Positions 24,547 through 38,600 of a stretch of DNA of 64,000 nt are shown here, one piece after another. How positions within the stretch are numbered: the first letter of the stretch is position 1; every line of letters begins with the position of its first letter. The notes below the pieces were generated by a model. The model had not been told where the DNA came from. It made no database searches and was given only the letters and a program-made list of their open reading frames with translations. The translations under genes and the position numbers were made by a program. Location of the stretch: positions 9,110,875-9,174,874 of the forward strand of contig OZ234495.1 in assembly GCA_965153455.1 (NCBI GenBank), read 5' to 3'. Origin of the DNA: Sphagnum compactum. Lineage: Eukaryota; Bryophyta; Sphagnopsida; Sphagnales.

Positions 24547-24815
24547 TCATATATATTAATTCAGTAAGTTTGTCTGTGATGGAGGTTTTGGGGGGTGGGG
24601 GAGGGAGAGGCCGGTGAAGCAATGGGTGACAGGGCTTGATAACGGGGAGGGGGGGGGCCAGCGCAGGCCGGGGGGGGATCAACGGGTTAAAAAATCGGAG
24701 TGGAAAATGCGAAGGACGAGGGGAGGGTCGACGGGATAAAAAATCGAAGTGAGCAATGGGAAGGATCGAGCGGGGGGGAGCTCGACGGGTGCATTATGCA
24801 CCGGGTTCGCACTAG
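24547..24815 (+). mobile_element. Non-autonomous Helitron, copy 2
   Basis: Starts TCATATATATTAATTC after an A and ends CTAG before a T. A strong palindrome, GGTGCATTATGCACC at 24,788-24,802, lies 9 bases before the CTAG, the same spacing as in copy 1. The interior shares the GTCTGT motif and the G-tract block with GGCCAGCGCAGGCC and GATCAACGGGTTAAA. At 269 bp it encodes nothing. Confidence 0.85.
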
Positions 24816-26994
24816 TATGTCCATAATGCACACATTCCTTGTGTTCACAGTGTGGGGACTAAAAGGATGAGTTTTTTTTTATGTGGCTCCTCACATTCCC
24901 TTTGTTCAAAATGTGAGGGACTAGAGTGATGATGAATTTTTATATTCTGTCAATACAATGTGCCAGACACATTAGCGATGGCAAAATGTGAGCCCCACAT
25001 ATTAAGGTAGCTTAGACAAGCTGGTGACTGAACGTTTTGTGTATGAGAAAGCTTTTATTTTTTTTATATTCCTCTATTGCTTCTAGAGTTGCAAAGAGAT
25101 ATTGTGCACCTCCCACTCGGTAAACCCATAGTCATGAAGATCTTTCTAAAAAGACAAGAAACGAGGAAAATATATTTGGGTTTCCAAGTAACAGGGTTAG
25201 TGTTTTGTGATGGGCATCTTAAAATGGTTTGTGATCTAGGGTTTTAAATCCTTGAACATTTGCTCTATTGTTTTTTTAGAGTTCAAAACAGGTTTTGTAA
25301 AACTCTAGTTGACATTGATTCTAATTTGACCAATGTGAAAAAATAAAATTTGTTGAAGATCTTTTTTGCAAGATAGGCAAACCACAACGTTTGAGTCCTT
25401 GGGAAGATCATGAACCATTTCATTCATCTGATTAGTTCTATTCTTTTAAACATTTTGATGTGTTAATTGCTTAATGAGTTGTTTCCTTGTTTCATTGTTT
25501 CAAGGATGTATTCGAAAACTATCGAACAATATAGTGTGTTTTGTTCCAAGTTCCAAATTGTCATGTACATTCAGAGTACAATTTGAAGAAGCAAATGAGG
25601 AAATCCTTCAATTTCAATATAAGGTACCATGTGGGAAGACACATGCATGAGCATTTAGACATTAGTCACCAATTGGTGGTTGACAATTGCCCCTCATTCC
25701 AAACCTCCTCCCCCCCCTTCCCCCCCCCTCCCCTTAAATTTTTTTTTTCAAAAATTCTGGTTTTAGTTTCAATTGTAGAATTGGGTCTAGGTTTCAATTT
25801 CAATTCAAAAAATGGATTCGATTTTAAACCCAATTTTAAATGTGGTTCCAAAAATTAATCCCAATTCCAATTTAGATTTCATAATTGGAATTAGCAGTTC
25901 TAATTAACTGAACCAGATGACCATCCAACATTAGTTTTCACACATTATAAGCCATTACACCTTTCCCTTTAGACCTTTTGAGAACAAAGGGTTTAGTGTA
26001 AAATTTTAAAAGATTTGTCAAGTGCGTTAGTTTAATTACTTAATTAAATATTAGTTAATTAAAGATAAATTGGGTTAGTTAACTAATTAATTAAACTTGA
26101 ATTGGTTCAAATGTGAACAAAATTCAAAATATTTGTTATGGGTTATAATTTCATCTTGTGTGACTTCAAATCATTTTTAATGTTTAAATGTAATGTATCA
26201 TTCACGTTATTTTTATGTTATGTGTTGTGAGTGTGGTGAGAGTGATGATCATAGGTGCCGACATAGGAATGCACAACAAATTAAACATAATGTCCACGTT
26301 CAAATATCATGCTTCTTGAAGGAAAAATTACTAATTGCAAGCCTAATGCCTTCCAAATACATTACAAAAATTCTACTAGGTTTTTGTGTAAGGGAAGTTT
26401 TTTTTTCCAAGGGCCTTTCTTTCTCTTTTGGAGGCCAAAGCTCTTACCCTCGTATGGAGTACTTCGCTCAAGGATGAATGTTGGGAAAGAGGACTTCTTT
26501 TCAAATGATTTACAATTGTTGTTGTCGTTCATTTTTTAAGTTAGTAAACAAAATGTCAAAATTTATTCCTTATAATATAATGGACAAACCCAAGTTGCCA
26601 ATTGAATAATAGGAAATAAGGAAAGTAAATTAATAGATAAAGAAAAAATTTTGTTTCTTTGTGTCACAAATCAAATCATTACATTTTTCATGATATTTAG
26701 GGAGAGAATTATTATCGTTATTTTTGTAATCTCTTTATTGGAATATAGGATGTTCACTTTGAGTGGCATGCATAATATTGTTTAATTTTCATTTACCAAT
26801 CAACTTTAACTCTGTTGTGTTCCTTAGTACCAATGGCAAAAAAAAGAAAGGCATGTTTTTCAAGTCCTATTGAAAATGAAACAAGAAAGAAATAATTTGT
26901 GTAATTATGAACAATCAAACGAGGAGAAAATATAGTAGGTGTTAAATCAAGTGTTGTTGGAGGCTCTCAAAAATCAATACTGTAATACCTTGGC
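24816..26994. other. Intergenic DNA, no gene seen
   Basis: No credible gene. Frames at 25,541-25,858 and 26,193-26,539 have no recognisable domain; the first runs through C-rich and TTTCAATTT low-complexity sequence. TTAATTAA-type words cluster at 26,030-26,095. Confidence 0.45.
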
Positions 26995-27302
26995 TGCTTT
27001 GGCAATAATGTGTGGAATAATTAATATAATTTGAAAATTCTAATTCGGCACTTGAGTTTTTCATTTTGAAAATTTCGGCATATAAGGAATAAATATATTA
27101 AAATCACTATATGTTCATAAATTTCCTATTTTACTTTCAATTAAACTAATCAAAGTCTATGTTACTTTGTTGTGTAGTAGGTTGTGGGTTCAAATATGGC
27201 TGTCTTTATTGAAATTTCAAGGTTTTCGACATACAATTTTTTTTGCTGAAAATTTTGACAAAAATAAAAATAATATAATTTGTGCTGAAGCTGCCAAGGT
27301 AT
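26995..27302. mobile_element. MITE-like element, TACCTTGGCAGC family, copy 1
   Basis: The left end is ATACCTTGGCTGCTTTGGCA and the right end, reverse-complemented, is ATACCTTGGCAGCTTCAGCA, a clear inverted repeat of about 15 bp at 308 bp separation. The right arm closely matches the left end of the element at 31,774 inside RAD54B, so this is a family. It has no coding capacity. The exact duplicated target cannot be fixed; the flanks are TA-rich. Confidence 0.75.
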
Positions 27303-28929
27303 ATCAATCTTGGGTTGAAATTTATGTATGTAAGTCATAGAAAAAACACATGGCATTATTAAATCCATTGTTTACAAGAAGGGAAACAAAAGACGAAAAC
27401 TAAAAAGCAAAATATTAGGGCAATTAATGGGTTTTGGTTTTGGCATGTTAAAAGTTTCCATAAAGGATTTTCTCATGATTTTTTTTTAATTAAAAATTTT
27501 CTTCTCTTGAACATTATGGACATGAGTTTTTTTTTTTCAAATTACATTTCTATCATCTTTTAAGGCTTGTAAGTGGCATCCTCATTATCAATATTGACAT
27601 GACATGCATTATATTTCAAAACTTATTACAAGGCCAAAATTGAGGATCCAAAATCTCCTTGCTATTGTTATGCAAATTTTGGAACACAAGATTCATACCA
27701 AACACTGTTTTCTCTCTCATTTTTTGCAAGGTCAGATTTTCCTTAGGAATTTTCACCAAAGCAAAAGTTGAATTTGGCGGGTCAATGTTGAAGGCTCCTT
27801 TCTTAGCACACACAAAACTTAGTTTTGCAAACCGCACACCTTTTGCATGATGCTATTTGGTTCATGACGTTTTGCAATGTTATCAAAATGTGGGCAAGAT
27901 GATCATTGGTAAACAATTGTGGTAACAATTTGTTGCGTTTCAGAAGAACACGAGGAGTTTAGATCTATGATGAAAAAATATGTGTAAATAACCTTGTCTA
28001 AATTGTGTTTCAAAGGATCACAAATTTTGTTTGTGTTAGAATCATATACACATGACCAGCTAATTTGAGCTTCGAAGGATTATACTCCTTGTTGATCAAG
28101 TCCAAAACCACTTACCTTTTATTCACCTCTTTCACATATAAATTCTGTTAATACCTTGTCATAGGATCAGCCCAAAAACAAATTTTTCATTTATGGAGTG
28201 TCTTTAAACTTTTGATAGTAAACAACAAAAAAAACTTTATGTTTGTTGTTGTCACGGTGCAAGAGTGCAAAAAACTCCACCAGCAACTGAAGAAATGTTC
28301 ATGAAATGCTTAGTAGATCCTAGCAAATGAGGAAATGTTCAATGTCTAAAAAACACAACTCCATGGAAAAGTCAGAAGATTGAGAAATTGAGGAAGAATA
28401 AGAAAAAAAAAAAAACTTCATTTGTTTGTTGATTTCTTGAGGTTAGAGTTGAGGAGGACAAGGAGAAGAGGGCGGCAGGGTAAAGATACAAAGATTACTC
28501 TCAATTTGATCAAGATGTTTGTCAGTTTTTTCAAGAGTTTTGGAATACTTGACTCTCTCCAAGAGCTTGAACATAACAACTTTGTGATCTTGGTGGTGGT
28601 TTTTGTTTTTTTTGTAGATGCCCAGGTTTGGTGTAAGATCCTTCTTTAGAATGGTTGATGAGGTTATGCAGAATGGGCCTCTCCACCCACTTCTTGCAAT
28701 TCAATCCACCTGCTTTCTTCCTACTTGTGCAAAACCCCAAATCTACAATTCTACCAAAACATTTGTTGCAAAAAACTTTCTCAAGCGCACTCAAGAATTG
28801 GGTGCTAGGTTCACCACAAGATTTCCTCTAGAAAGCTCAAGACAATGCAAAGAAAGACATAGATGTTGTGGAATCTGCATACCTACTTTGTGATTTCCTA
28901 AGGTGATGGCTTTTTGCAGGCAAATAGTG
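27303..28929. other. Intergenic DNA, no gene recognised
   Basis: Frames at 27,616-27,850 and 28,422-28,893 are open on one or both strands, but I recognise no domain and see no paired exons. The latter stretch is somewhat less AT-rich and may be a decayed gene or transposon. Confidence 0.35.
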
Positions 28930-29152
28930 TAAAGGGGGGGGGGACCCATTCATTGCAGAACTAGAGTGGTTAGAGGAGGCAGCATTGAGAATGCAATGGA
29001 TCATCATGCATTTTTATCTCTGGCAAAAGAGGATCGTGCACCTGTTTGAAAAGATGTCTCGGAATTTCCAATCTCAATGCATTGACACAATTCTTCAGAT
29101 AGCTAGAATATGTCCTACCCTCTTTTGGGAATGCCCCCACCGCAGGACTTTA
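28930..29152. mobile_element. Possible degenerate copy of the GGG(T/C)AAAGCCC MITE
   Basis: TTTTGGGAATGCCCCCACCG followed by GACTTTACCC at 29,124-29,153 matches the right arm of the element at 47,722-47,839. A weak opposite arm may lie near 28,930 (GTAAAGGGGGGG...ACCCATTC). Confidence 0.35.
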
Positions 29153-29687
29153 CCCGACCCTTAAATCCATGTCTTACATATACCAAAAATATCTTGTACA
29201 TCACTTGAATAAACTCTAGAAACATTGTTTGGTAACAGAGTTTAGTGAAGACCAAAGCAGGAAGCAGACAGCAGACAGCAGGAAGTAAATTAGACAATAG
29301 TGAAAGTGGGCGTAGCTACCCAATTCTCTAAAGCCTATCTGAGAATTGAAACCAAATGTTAGGTAGTAGGTACCATGATTCCATAGTTCAGCTTCGGAGA
29401 CTGGGCACATGTTTCCATAGATCAGCTGCAGAATGATCTGAAAATAAGTTCATGCTGCTGCTCAAAAGGCACAACTTCCAATCAGTTTGTACACAACAGA
29501 ACAGTTTGCAACAGAACCTCAATGAATGTATTTGAATCAATCCAAGTTTGTTACATGAAACTACCTACACACATCTCTCTCAAGCACGGGGAGAAGTAGT
29601 TAGCCAAGTTTTATAACTAGCTGTGTATGGACTTCACAAATTGGTGAAGCAATTATCTAAAATGGGACTGCAACTACAATTTGTTCA
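29153..29687. other. Downstream region of the RAD54B-like gene
   Basis: Between a transposon arm and the RAD54B stop codon. Less AT-rich than the intergenic DNA and lacking other features, so it is probably 3-prime untranslated sequence of the minus-strand gene. AGCAGACAGCAGACAGCAGG at 29,261 is a short repeat. Confidence 0.4.
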
Positions 29688-32600
29688 TCAGTCGAAGAAT
29701 GTACATTCCTTTTCAAGTTGGGAGTAATCTGAATCAAAATCAATAATACCAGGAGTGCAACCTTTGGATGCCTCTTCCAATGGTTGTAGAGGTGATGCTG
29801 TCTTGTCCTCACCTGAGATTTTGCCAAGATCCAGCTTCTATTAAATATCTACCAAGTGAAAGCCATTAACAGTACTTCAGATGAACATTTCTAGCAAATA
29901 CCAAAGCATAAACCACAGGAAACTCTGAAGTTCTGAAGAGTCGTACACCCACATACCTGTTTGAGAAGGGTGAAGGGAAGACATGGCTTCCTCATGAATC
30001 CACTCTCTCGCACTGAAGTAGTTGGTATCTAAATCTTCAACTATTGTGGAGACCTTTGAGCCTGTCTGAGGACCATCCTTCTGGCTGGATTCACACCTGA
30101 TTGCAAAACACATTTCTTATAGACAGCACAAGAACTAGGAAGATACAATGATTCTGTTACCAACCCTTTCGACCATTTCAGTACTGTACTGGACGAAAAA
30201 AACCTACTTGTAGGCCATGTAGCTTTTGCCATGGAGTGTATGACCTGGAAAGTCTGTATACAGAACTTCAGAAACAACCAAAGGCTGAAGCCTGATATAC
30301 ATTGCAACCAAAGACTCCAACACAACTGTGGCATACTGGAACCAGAACTTTTAGGTTCTTTAGAAGCAGCAGTTAGGCTACTAACCAGGGAGCTTCTCTT
30401 CCAGATTCAAGACTCTTTGTAGACACCAATTCTCCAGTTTGACTGCTCTTTGAGCGCATCTCGAGAACAGAACATGCATTAAACGTGGGTTCACACGCAG
30501 GGGTGATTGTTGTTTCTTGATCCTTTTTCTTGTACACAAAAGTCACTACACCTGATAGGATAGCCCTTTGCAAGCCTGGATCCTCAATGTCCCCAGAGTA
30601 ATCCTTCCATTCACCTGCCCGTTGGTTGTCTGATCGAGAGAGAAGATCAAATGTGTCACATTGAGTGTCCTGGGACCAATGAACAAAAGAACCATAAGCA
30701 ATTGGAACATTGATCTTTTGGTTCACCTCCTGAAGTTAATTGGACTTCTTACACTCTGAAGTCATCATTTCCTATCTTTGTCTCAGTTTTACTCTCAAGT
30801 TAACTCAACATTAAACTACACAATCTCCAGCATGCTTTCTCCATTCAATTAGAACAATGTCCTGCATTTCTCTTCATAGTTTGGGAATCCTTGTGAACAT
30901 GTAAAAGTACCACAATCTCACCAAATGCAGCATGAAGAGTTCTCGAAGCTCCTCCCTACTGAAGTGCCTACCCCCAGTGTCCACACCAAACTGTGCACCC
31001 CTGCACTCTTCAACAGCTGCAGCTACTTCTCCTTTCATGATTTGGCGCTGATATATCTTTTCTTCAATGCTGCAGTCACCCATGAACTAGCTAAAATATC
31101 TGTTTGCTGGTAGCATAGAACTGCTTTGTACTACCATGCCAGCATGCCATGGGTTTGGTTGGAAACTACCTCAAATGCTTAAAGTTATTGTTTTGCAGAA
31201 ATTGTAGCAGAAGTTGTTAACAGCAGAATAATGTTGCTGAAATACAAGATCTCAGCAGAGGGTTTTACAGAAATTTCATAAACCTGCCAGTGCTGAGCAG
31301 TCTGTAGATGATAACAGGTTTTAGCTGCCCCTCTCTCCAGATACGAGCCATTGCCTGAGCCAACAGATGATTAGTTCATCAAACACAAGACAAATCACAA
31401 AAAATCTCCAGTCTGCAGCCTGCATGCACATATAAGCAAATCCATAGATAACCCTTGGCTTGCACACAACAAGAAATGAACATATAATGCAGCTTGACAA
31501 GGTCATGATATCCAATGTGCTCAGTGAGAGGGGAATAGTCAGGAACCTGCCTGAGCATCGGTAGCTGGATTCCAGTCAGGGTCAAAAAGCACAAGTCTGC
31601 AGAGATTACAACTCACCTTAGTAGCCTCTTGCATTCAAAAGAGCCACATACAGCTAGCCATAAACAAGTCAGTTCTTGAAAAATCAAGGCAGAAAAGGTT
31701 TTGAAAACTTGAATTTTCAGTAAGGAGTGTCTCAGACATTTACAAACCTATATCCAAGCGACAGTGGACCATAGTACCTTGGCAGCTTCAACAGTAATAA
31801 TACTATTTTCAGAAATCTTAAATCTTCAAAAAAAACATTGAAGAAAAAAATTTGTGAAGGAAAAATATTGAATCTTATAGAATATTCTATTAGTCAAAAT
31901 GAAAATTTCAAAACTAATTAATTATTCTACAAACATGTGTCAAAGTTGTCATGATACTATGGTACTTTGATTTACCTTTTGTATAGAAATCCACTGACAT
32001 TCCTTATCTTGAATCTTTAGTAGTTGACTGCTTAGCTACTAAAAACATGGGTGAATTTAATCCTGGCCGTCATGACATGTGAAGCCTGCTTACCTGCTGG
32101 CTCCGATAAGGTTGAGGCCAGTGCCTCCTGCTTTTGAAGATAAAAGGAAGACAAAGTGTTGACCATAACAAGAATTGAACTGATCCACAAGTGACTGTCG
32201 GGTAGAAGCTTCAGTTGAACCATCCAGCCGCAGCCATGGCCATCCCTGGCTCGTGCACAACTCCTGTATGCATTATGTCACATTTTTATGTCATCCAGAC
32301 TCAGCAACCAGTACTTGTGGCCATGGATGGCAACAAGCAGAGTGTATATTTCCAGAGACATGCCAAAAATTTCCCCCAGGTGCTCATGTTGTACAAATCA
32401 CATTGGAGAAAAGACAGGAACCCCAGTCCAGGGTGAATAAACTTCAACCAAACAACACATGATTTAAGGTCCAGATGCTGACAATAATAATACCTGAATC
32501 ACATCTAATGTTTGAGTGAAGTTTGACACCACAACAACTTTCTCACGTGCATTAGGCACTGAGCTCATGTAAGCTGTTTGGAGAAGTTGAGTTAGACATG

Positions 32601-35600
32601 CCAATTTGCCTGACAATGACCAATCATCCTGCTTGTCATCCACACTGCAATTCCAGAAAATTGAATTCAAGGAATGCAATTGGAAATGCTTCACCAAACA
32701 TACACAATGCTATTGTTGTGGACACACAGAAAAACAAGGCCTTCATTTTCTGAGAACAGCAATACCTTAAACCTACCAACATTTCCACTTTTTCCAAAAG
32801 ATAGTATGGGCTAACAGAAAGATGCAGTTCTGAGTTGCAAGTGCTAATTAGCAGTAATATATATATGCTTCGTACGTTGCTTGAAAGTGCTCATTAAATT
32901 GAGCCTTGAGTCTGCTCCTGTTCATGCTAGCCACATCTGCAGGGGACTCAGAGGAAGGTTGTAAGCTTGTCTCTTTTAGGCAGCTGAGTACAAGCCGAGG
33001 GTGATTGCACAGCTTCCTCAGGATGCCTATAGCAGACAAGATTGTGGCAGATGTATTGCTCGATGAAAACAGTGCATCAACCATCTGCCCATAGAATCAA
33101 CTCAGGTTTTGTCAGGCTAAGAAAAACTTCAGTCTAGTACCTAGAACTAGCAGGACCATGCAATTCAAGTCCAAGAACAATATGAAAATCATATTAGACC
33201 CAACATCTAGTAATGGTGATGACTGACCGTTGATTTGACAAACATCTCATACAGAGAAATCTGGAGAGGCTGGAGTCTGCAGAAGACTACAAACCTGCAA
33301 AAAAAATGACCATGATCAAGGTTCTGGGGAAATTTTGTTGTCTGAACGTGATGCTAGAGAGAAGCCAGGCAAACTCCTTAACTTGATACTATGTTTGCAT
33401 GGTCACATCCATGAATCTTGTGTGTATACACTCTTGGTAGTACCTGCTGCTGTGGATTATGTTGGAAGTAGGTCCAGAATCTGTGATTGTCTAAACTGTC
33501 ACATCCATGAGGATTTCATATTCCAGAACAACACCTCAAAAGACATAAGCAGAGACATTCAGAACTAGGGATTTCCATGTTGAAGGTAGCTGCTCAAGCA
33601 GTCAGTATATTGATTGTGCCTGCACCCTAGAACAACAAAGATGGATGCTGTAAGTTCAAGAACAAGTTTCCACATGTGAAACGTACTCTGATTTGGTTGG
33701 CAGGTATTTCTTGTTGATGTCTGCTGTCCTCCGCAGTATGCAAAAGCGAGTTCTTGTCTGCAGCTCCAGGGACCTTGCATGGCCCACTTCTTGCTCCTCT
33801 TCACTGAAGTGCACATCACAGAGTAGTGCCTTCAGATGTACATCAGAGAACTTGTTCAAATATGATGCTTCATATACACCTTAAACACACTGCCTTCACT
33901 CAAATCTCCCTCCCACACTCAGGCAAACAGTACACAGATGCAGGCAGATTAACTACATATAAGCATAGGGGAAATGTTTCTTGAATGGATTCCAGAGGAA
34001 AACCCCACCTTGCATCACGGTCTCGACTACGTTGAATTGGGTCTGCATACAGACGCTTGAAGGCAGCAAGGGGTCCTAGGAGACTCGGGTTGGCAAAGTC
34101 GATCATGGCATAAAATTCATTCAAATCATTCTGCACAGGTGTCCCTGTCTGCAACAGGGCATCAGTCATTTTTCAAATGAATTATGTGCAAGACAGTCCC
34201 ATGCTAATTTGCACAGGTGCTAGTGACCCAGTGAAATTGGTGCATCATTTATAATCCGGTTCTATTCATCTTTCACAAACCTGGTGACCCTTCAGGCATT
34301 GACCACAACTTGACCAAACATACTCTGTTCAATGAAGAGATGTGACTCACCAGCAAAATTCTCCGGGGACACTCAAGCCCAAGTAAAGCATCAATTGTCT
34401 TGTTGCCAGAACTGCCCAAAGTTCAATCAGTAATGCAAGAGACAGAGAAAAGGAGCTTAGGTTCCAGTCTGGCATTAATATGAAGTTTGTATTGCTCAAA
34501 GAAAGAATGGAAGTAAACGAACTGATATGCGCTTGAAACTGTAGCATGGAAAAGGCAGACATTGTGGAAGCAAATCTGTCAATCAAGGTGGAGAGACATG
34601 TGATTTGAACCAGTTCTTTAGGCGGTGAGCCTCATCACAGACCAAGAGCCCTGGTTTGGCAGATGCTATTGTGTCCTGGTATTTCCGTAACAGCTCATAA
34701 GAGGTGATCAGTAGGGGATACAGCTTGCTGCTCTTAAAATCTGCACACTTCTGCTTTGCCTGCACTCAATGGCAAACAATCTCAATCTTGTAACCATAGA
34801 CAGAAGCACACAGAGAGAGTACAGGTATCAGACATTCAACTTCTTGCAGGACTCAGTTGTCCGACTATATGAATGCAATTTCAATGAAGTTTCACACATT
34901 CAATGACCTCTTTGGATGTAGTGCCACCATGCACAACTAGAGGTCTTAACCTCTCACTGCCCAGCCACTTCTGCACCTGTACATAACAAAGAATATTACA
35001 TCCAACAGAAATAAGGTTGCTCCTAATGTGAAAGTTAACTGGTAGTTGCTAGCATCTGTGAGATCATATTTAGTTAGTTTGCAGGGATGGATAGCGCCTT
35101 GCAGATCCAATTCTCAAACATGCATTTTTATCACTGTACCCATTCATCTCCCTGTTCCCATATGTTACTATTCATATTCTGTAAAGATTCCTGAGTGTCC
35201 TGCATAAGCCTTGAATCAGCCTTGGGTCAGATCAGGCAGATCCAGTATCTGGTACAAAGAAGACTGTCCTTGATGCATCAAAGCAAGTGACTGTGGAGGA
35301 CTACTTGGATTACAAAGTGGTGTGTCCAGAACAAAAAAGAAGCTGATCATGAGATCTGAACCATGGTTAGGAGGACAATACCTCCTTTTCCCAATTTTGC
35401 ACAAGTGAAGAAGGGCAGATCACTACTGCACGCTTCAAAGCAGGATGACCAGCAGGGCCCTGAACCCGCAAATCACTTAGTCAGAATAGCTTAGAGAATG
35501 ATCAGTTGCTTCATGTTTGCAACCTGACAATTCTTGACCATTAGGTCAAAAATATAACAAGAAGAATGTTCAGCAGGGAATATCCTTAGCTGGCCTACCT

Positions 35601-38600
35601 GTTGAATAAGTGTCCATATCAAGGCAATCACTTGGAGTGTCTTTCCGAGTCCTGCAAAACGAGAGGTAATTATAATCAGAAACCTGAGAGGACTGAAAAA
35701 CCTGTGACATAGTTCTCCTAGTTTCAGGTGATTCTCATGAAGCCTCAAGAAATTTTCTAGTTGCAAAGAACTTCACTGATCCCTTTGCAAATATTCCTTG
35801 TTTCTGGGCATCTGCCAATGTGTTATACTCCTTTACAGACACTAAGTTGGATCTCTAGGAAAACTTGATGGCCCTGAATCAATACAAGATTAGATCACCC
35901 CTAGAGGGAAACTCTTGGAGAAGAACACAAAGAGAGCTGAAACTATAGGAAACAAGAGTAGTTACCCATCTCGTCTGCAAGCAAACAACCATAGAAGGAG
36001 GTTGCTCTCAACCCCATGACACATTCATACATGAACTTCACTCCGTCCCGCTGATGTGGCCTCAATTTGGATGCCACATGCTAAGAATAGAACCATAGGT
36101 CAGCTACAATTTAGGGTATTAGGAAAGAAAAGTGCATGCAGAATAACCTTGCACTACTATGCATGTACATACATATTAGCTGCTTTCCAATTATTCTTCA
36201 TATGTATCCTAAACTTGTCCATACTAACGATTTTAGTAAACCTCAATACAATTGAGAGATGACCAGATAACAACATACTAGAGGCTCCAGATCTAACAAC
36301 ATCAACAAACAAGGAAATGAAGAGACTTTGACACTAGAAAGCAGAGAAAAACTGAGGAATGATTTGAAAACATTGACAGTCATATGCATGTTCAATAAGC
36401 TTTAACAGCAACATGTGTGGTAGTGGCCAGCTACCATAGCATCCCCACTGAGTTCATCAGCACCCAGCAGGAATCAGAGACTTAGCTATGATGCTGGCAA
36501 GTTCAACAAAACATAAAAGAGAAAGAGTGGGACAAGGAAACAAGAAGAAATAGGAAAACAATGAGGTAAAAACAAAGAAAGAACCGAACAAAGAAGAGAA
36601 TAAATTCCAGAGCACAATATTTTGAGCACAAAGTGGCCTTTGAAGAGTTCCCCACTCAGGACTAAAAGCCCTTCTATGATAACATCAGAACACTATGTTC
36701 TCAGTGGGACTTCAGCGTGTACACCTTGTGAAATGCAGATCAACTTACAGAATCCACAATGACAAGCACTGTTTTCTCTCCATTGGAACTTGTATTTAGC
36801 ACCAATGAGTCCTTCACAAGCCACCATATGCACCAGATGTCAGAGCTATGAATGCAGGTTGAAGGTGAAATGTCAAATACTAAAACCCTATGAATAGATA
36901 GGTCAAGTACATTTGGAAGTAAAAAGAGACACACAATCATTGCCTGACCATGTATAGAAAGCGCTGATCATTGTGCACTGCAAGGTTGTAGAACTAAAAC
37001 TAACTCCTACATACACCTGTAGGTCCACAGCAAGATGTGAAATTGTTCAAGTTGACTCTGGGGATTGATAAGAGAGTGTAAATAACCTACCTCTTTGATT
37101 AGCATGTGTGGAGGAGTCCGCGCTGCCCTTCCCCTACAAGTCCAAGGTGAGATTCAAGTCAAGCAAAATAAGATCCCAAACAGCAAGAACTCTTGCAAAT
37201 GCTAGCAGTTGAAATGCCTGAAACCAAAGAGAATCATCACTACACTAGTTTGTAACACCACCACAAGTTCCAAGTTCTGAGCTGTGATCTAAAAACCTAA
37301 AAACCTAAAACCTGTCACTTGAATTCTTGGATAGAGAACTGGTTGTGATTTGATGAATTTGCAGGAGAAAGGCAAAAAATATAGCTACAATGGTGCATGT
37401 AGTCTGACTGGCCGAAAGCTGGTAAAAGCCGGTTTCTTTGTGGATTGTGCTACATTGCTGTCGGCATCATCAGAATGTGCAGTAGCAACAGCACCCATGA
37501 ACAATGTCCCACTGGAATACTCCTCATTAGAAGCTTTCCTCAACACTTCAACCTCAAATTTGCTCATCTGCACAGCAACAGAAAGTTGTGTGTTTGAGAT
37601 GATGCCATAGCTTCTCTCCATACATTTGTTTCCATCTCCCTTCCAGCAGCACCTCCCCTCCTTGGCTTTCGGAAGAAGATTAGAGCAGAGAAAAGACTTT
37701 GGATCCAAATCATTCTATTTCTGTAGCAGGACCACAGTCTGAAGCCAGGCGGAAGACAAGAAGAAAAAGAAAACTGGCAGCATAGATCTGTACAGAGGTA
37801 GGTATCTACCTGAAGAGAGGCTCCTTCAGGCATGTCTTTGCATCCTTGGACACTCTCTTTAGACACAATCTTCCCTTCCAGATCTTGTAGAGTGCAACGG
37901 CGGCCACGCGTGACTAGCACACCATCAGACCACGGACCCTTGCGCTTCACATTCTTCTTCCGCACACAGTACAGCACGCTGTAATACTGTGATGGCTCGT
38001 CCTCTGTTCCTGCCTTCTGGCCATTTGTCGAGGCTGCGCAAGCAGCTATTGCACTTGTTGGCGGCCTGAATTTCCCTGTCGAGGACGCCGCAGCAAAAGA
38101 GCTGGAACGACCAGATGCGTCCCCACATGCAACAGACAGATTATGAGAAATTGCTACGGAAATGCTTCGATCACGATCTCTTCCGCGGGCGACTTTAGAG
38201 TCCGTCGACCGATCCGCGAGAATCTCACAGGTCCTCTGTTCAAGTTCGACGCCTTCTAGCTTCACGGAATTGATGATGACTCTATCATCCCCGCTTGTAG
38301 ACTCGGTAGAAATCTCCAAGCCGGATTCCATACCCGATCTGTTCAGCAGAAGGTTGTTATATGGGGCAGATACGACGGAAGGATTCTTGTTCGGATCATA
38401 TTCTTCCTCGGGGACGGTTGGAGAAAACACACTACAATTTTCTTCTTTAGGAGTAAAGCTTCGTTTTGATCCAAGCGGAACAACTCCTTCTTGCGTTCGT
38501 AGAGGAAGAAGAAGCACCTGGCCTGACGAAACCTCTTCACTATCCAAAGCCGGTTGCACAATTGAAGGAGACTTGAATTTCTGCCTCTTGAAGCAAGGAA

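Noticed and set aside
24788-24802. Perfect palindrome considered as a transcription terminator or operator
   Set aside because: It sits 9 bases before CTAG at the end of a Helitron, where a hairpin is expected, and this is a eukaryotic genome.
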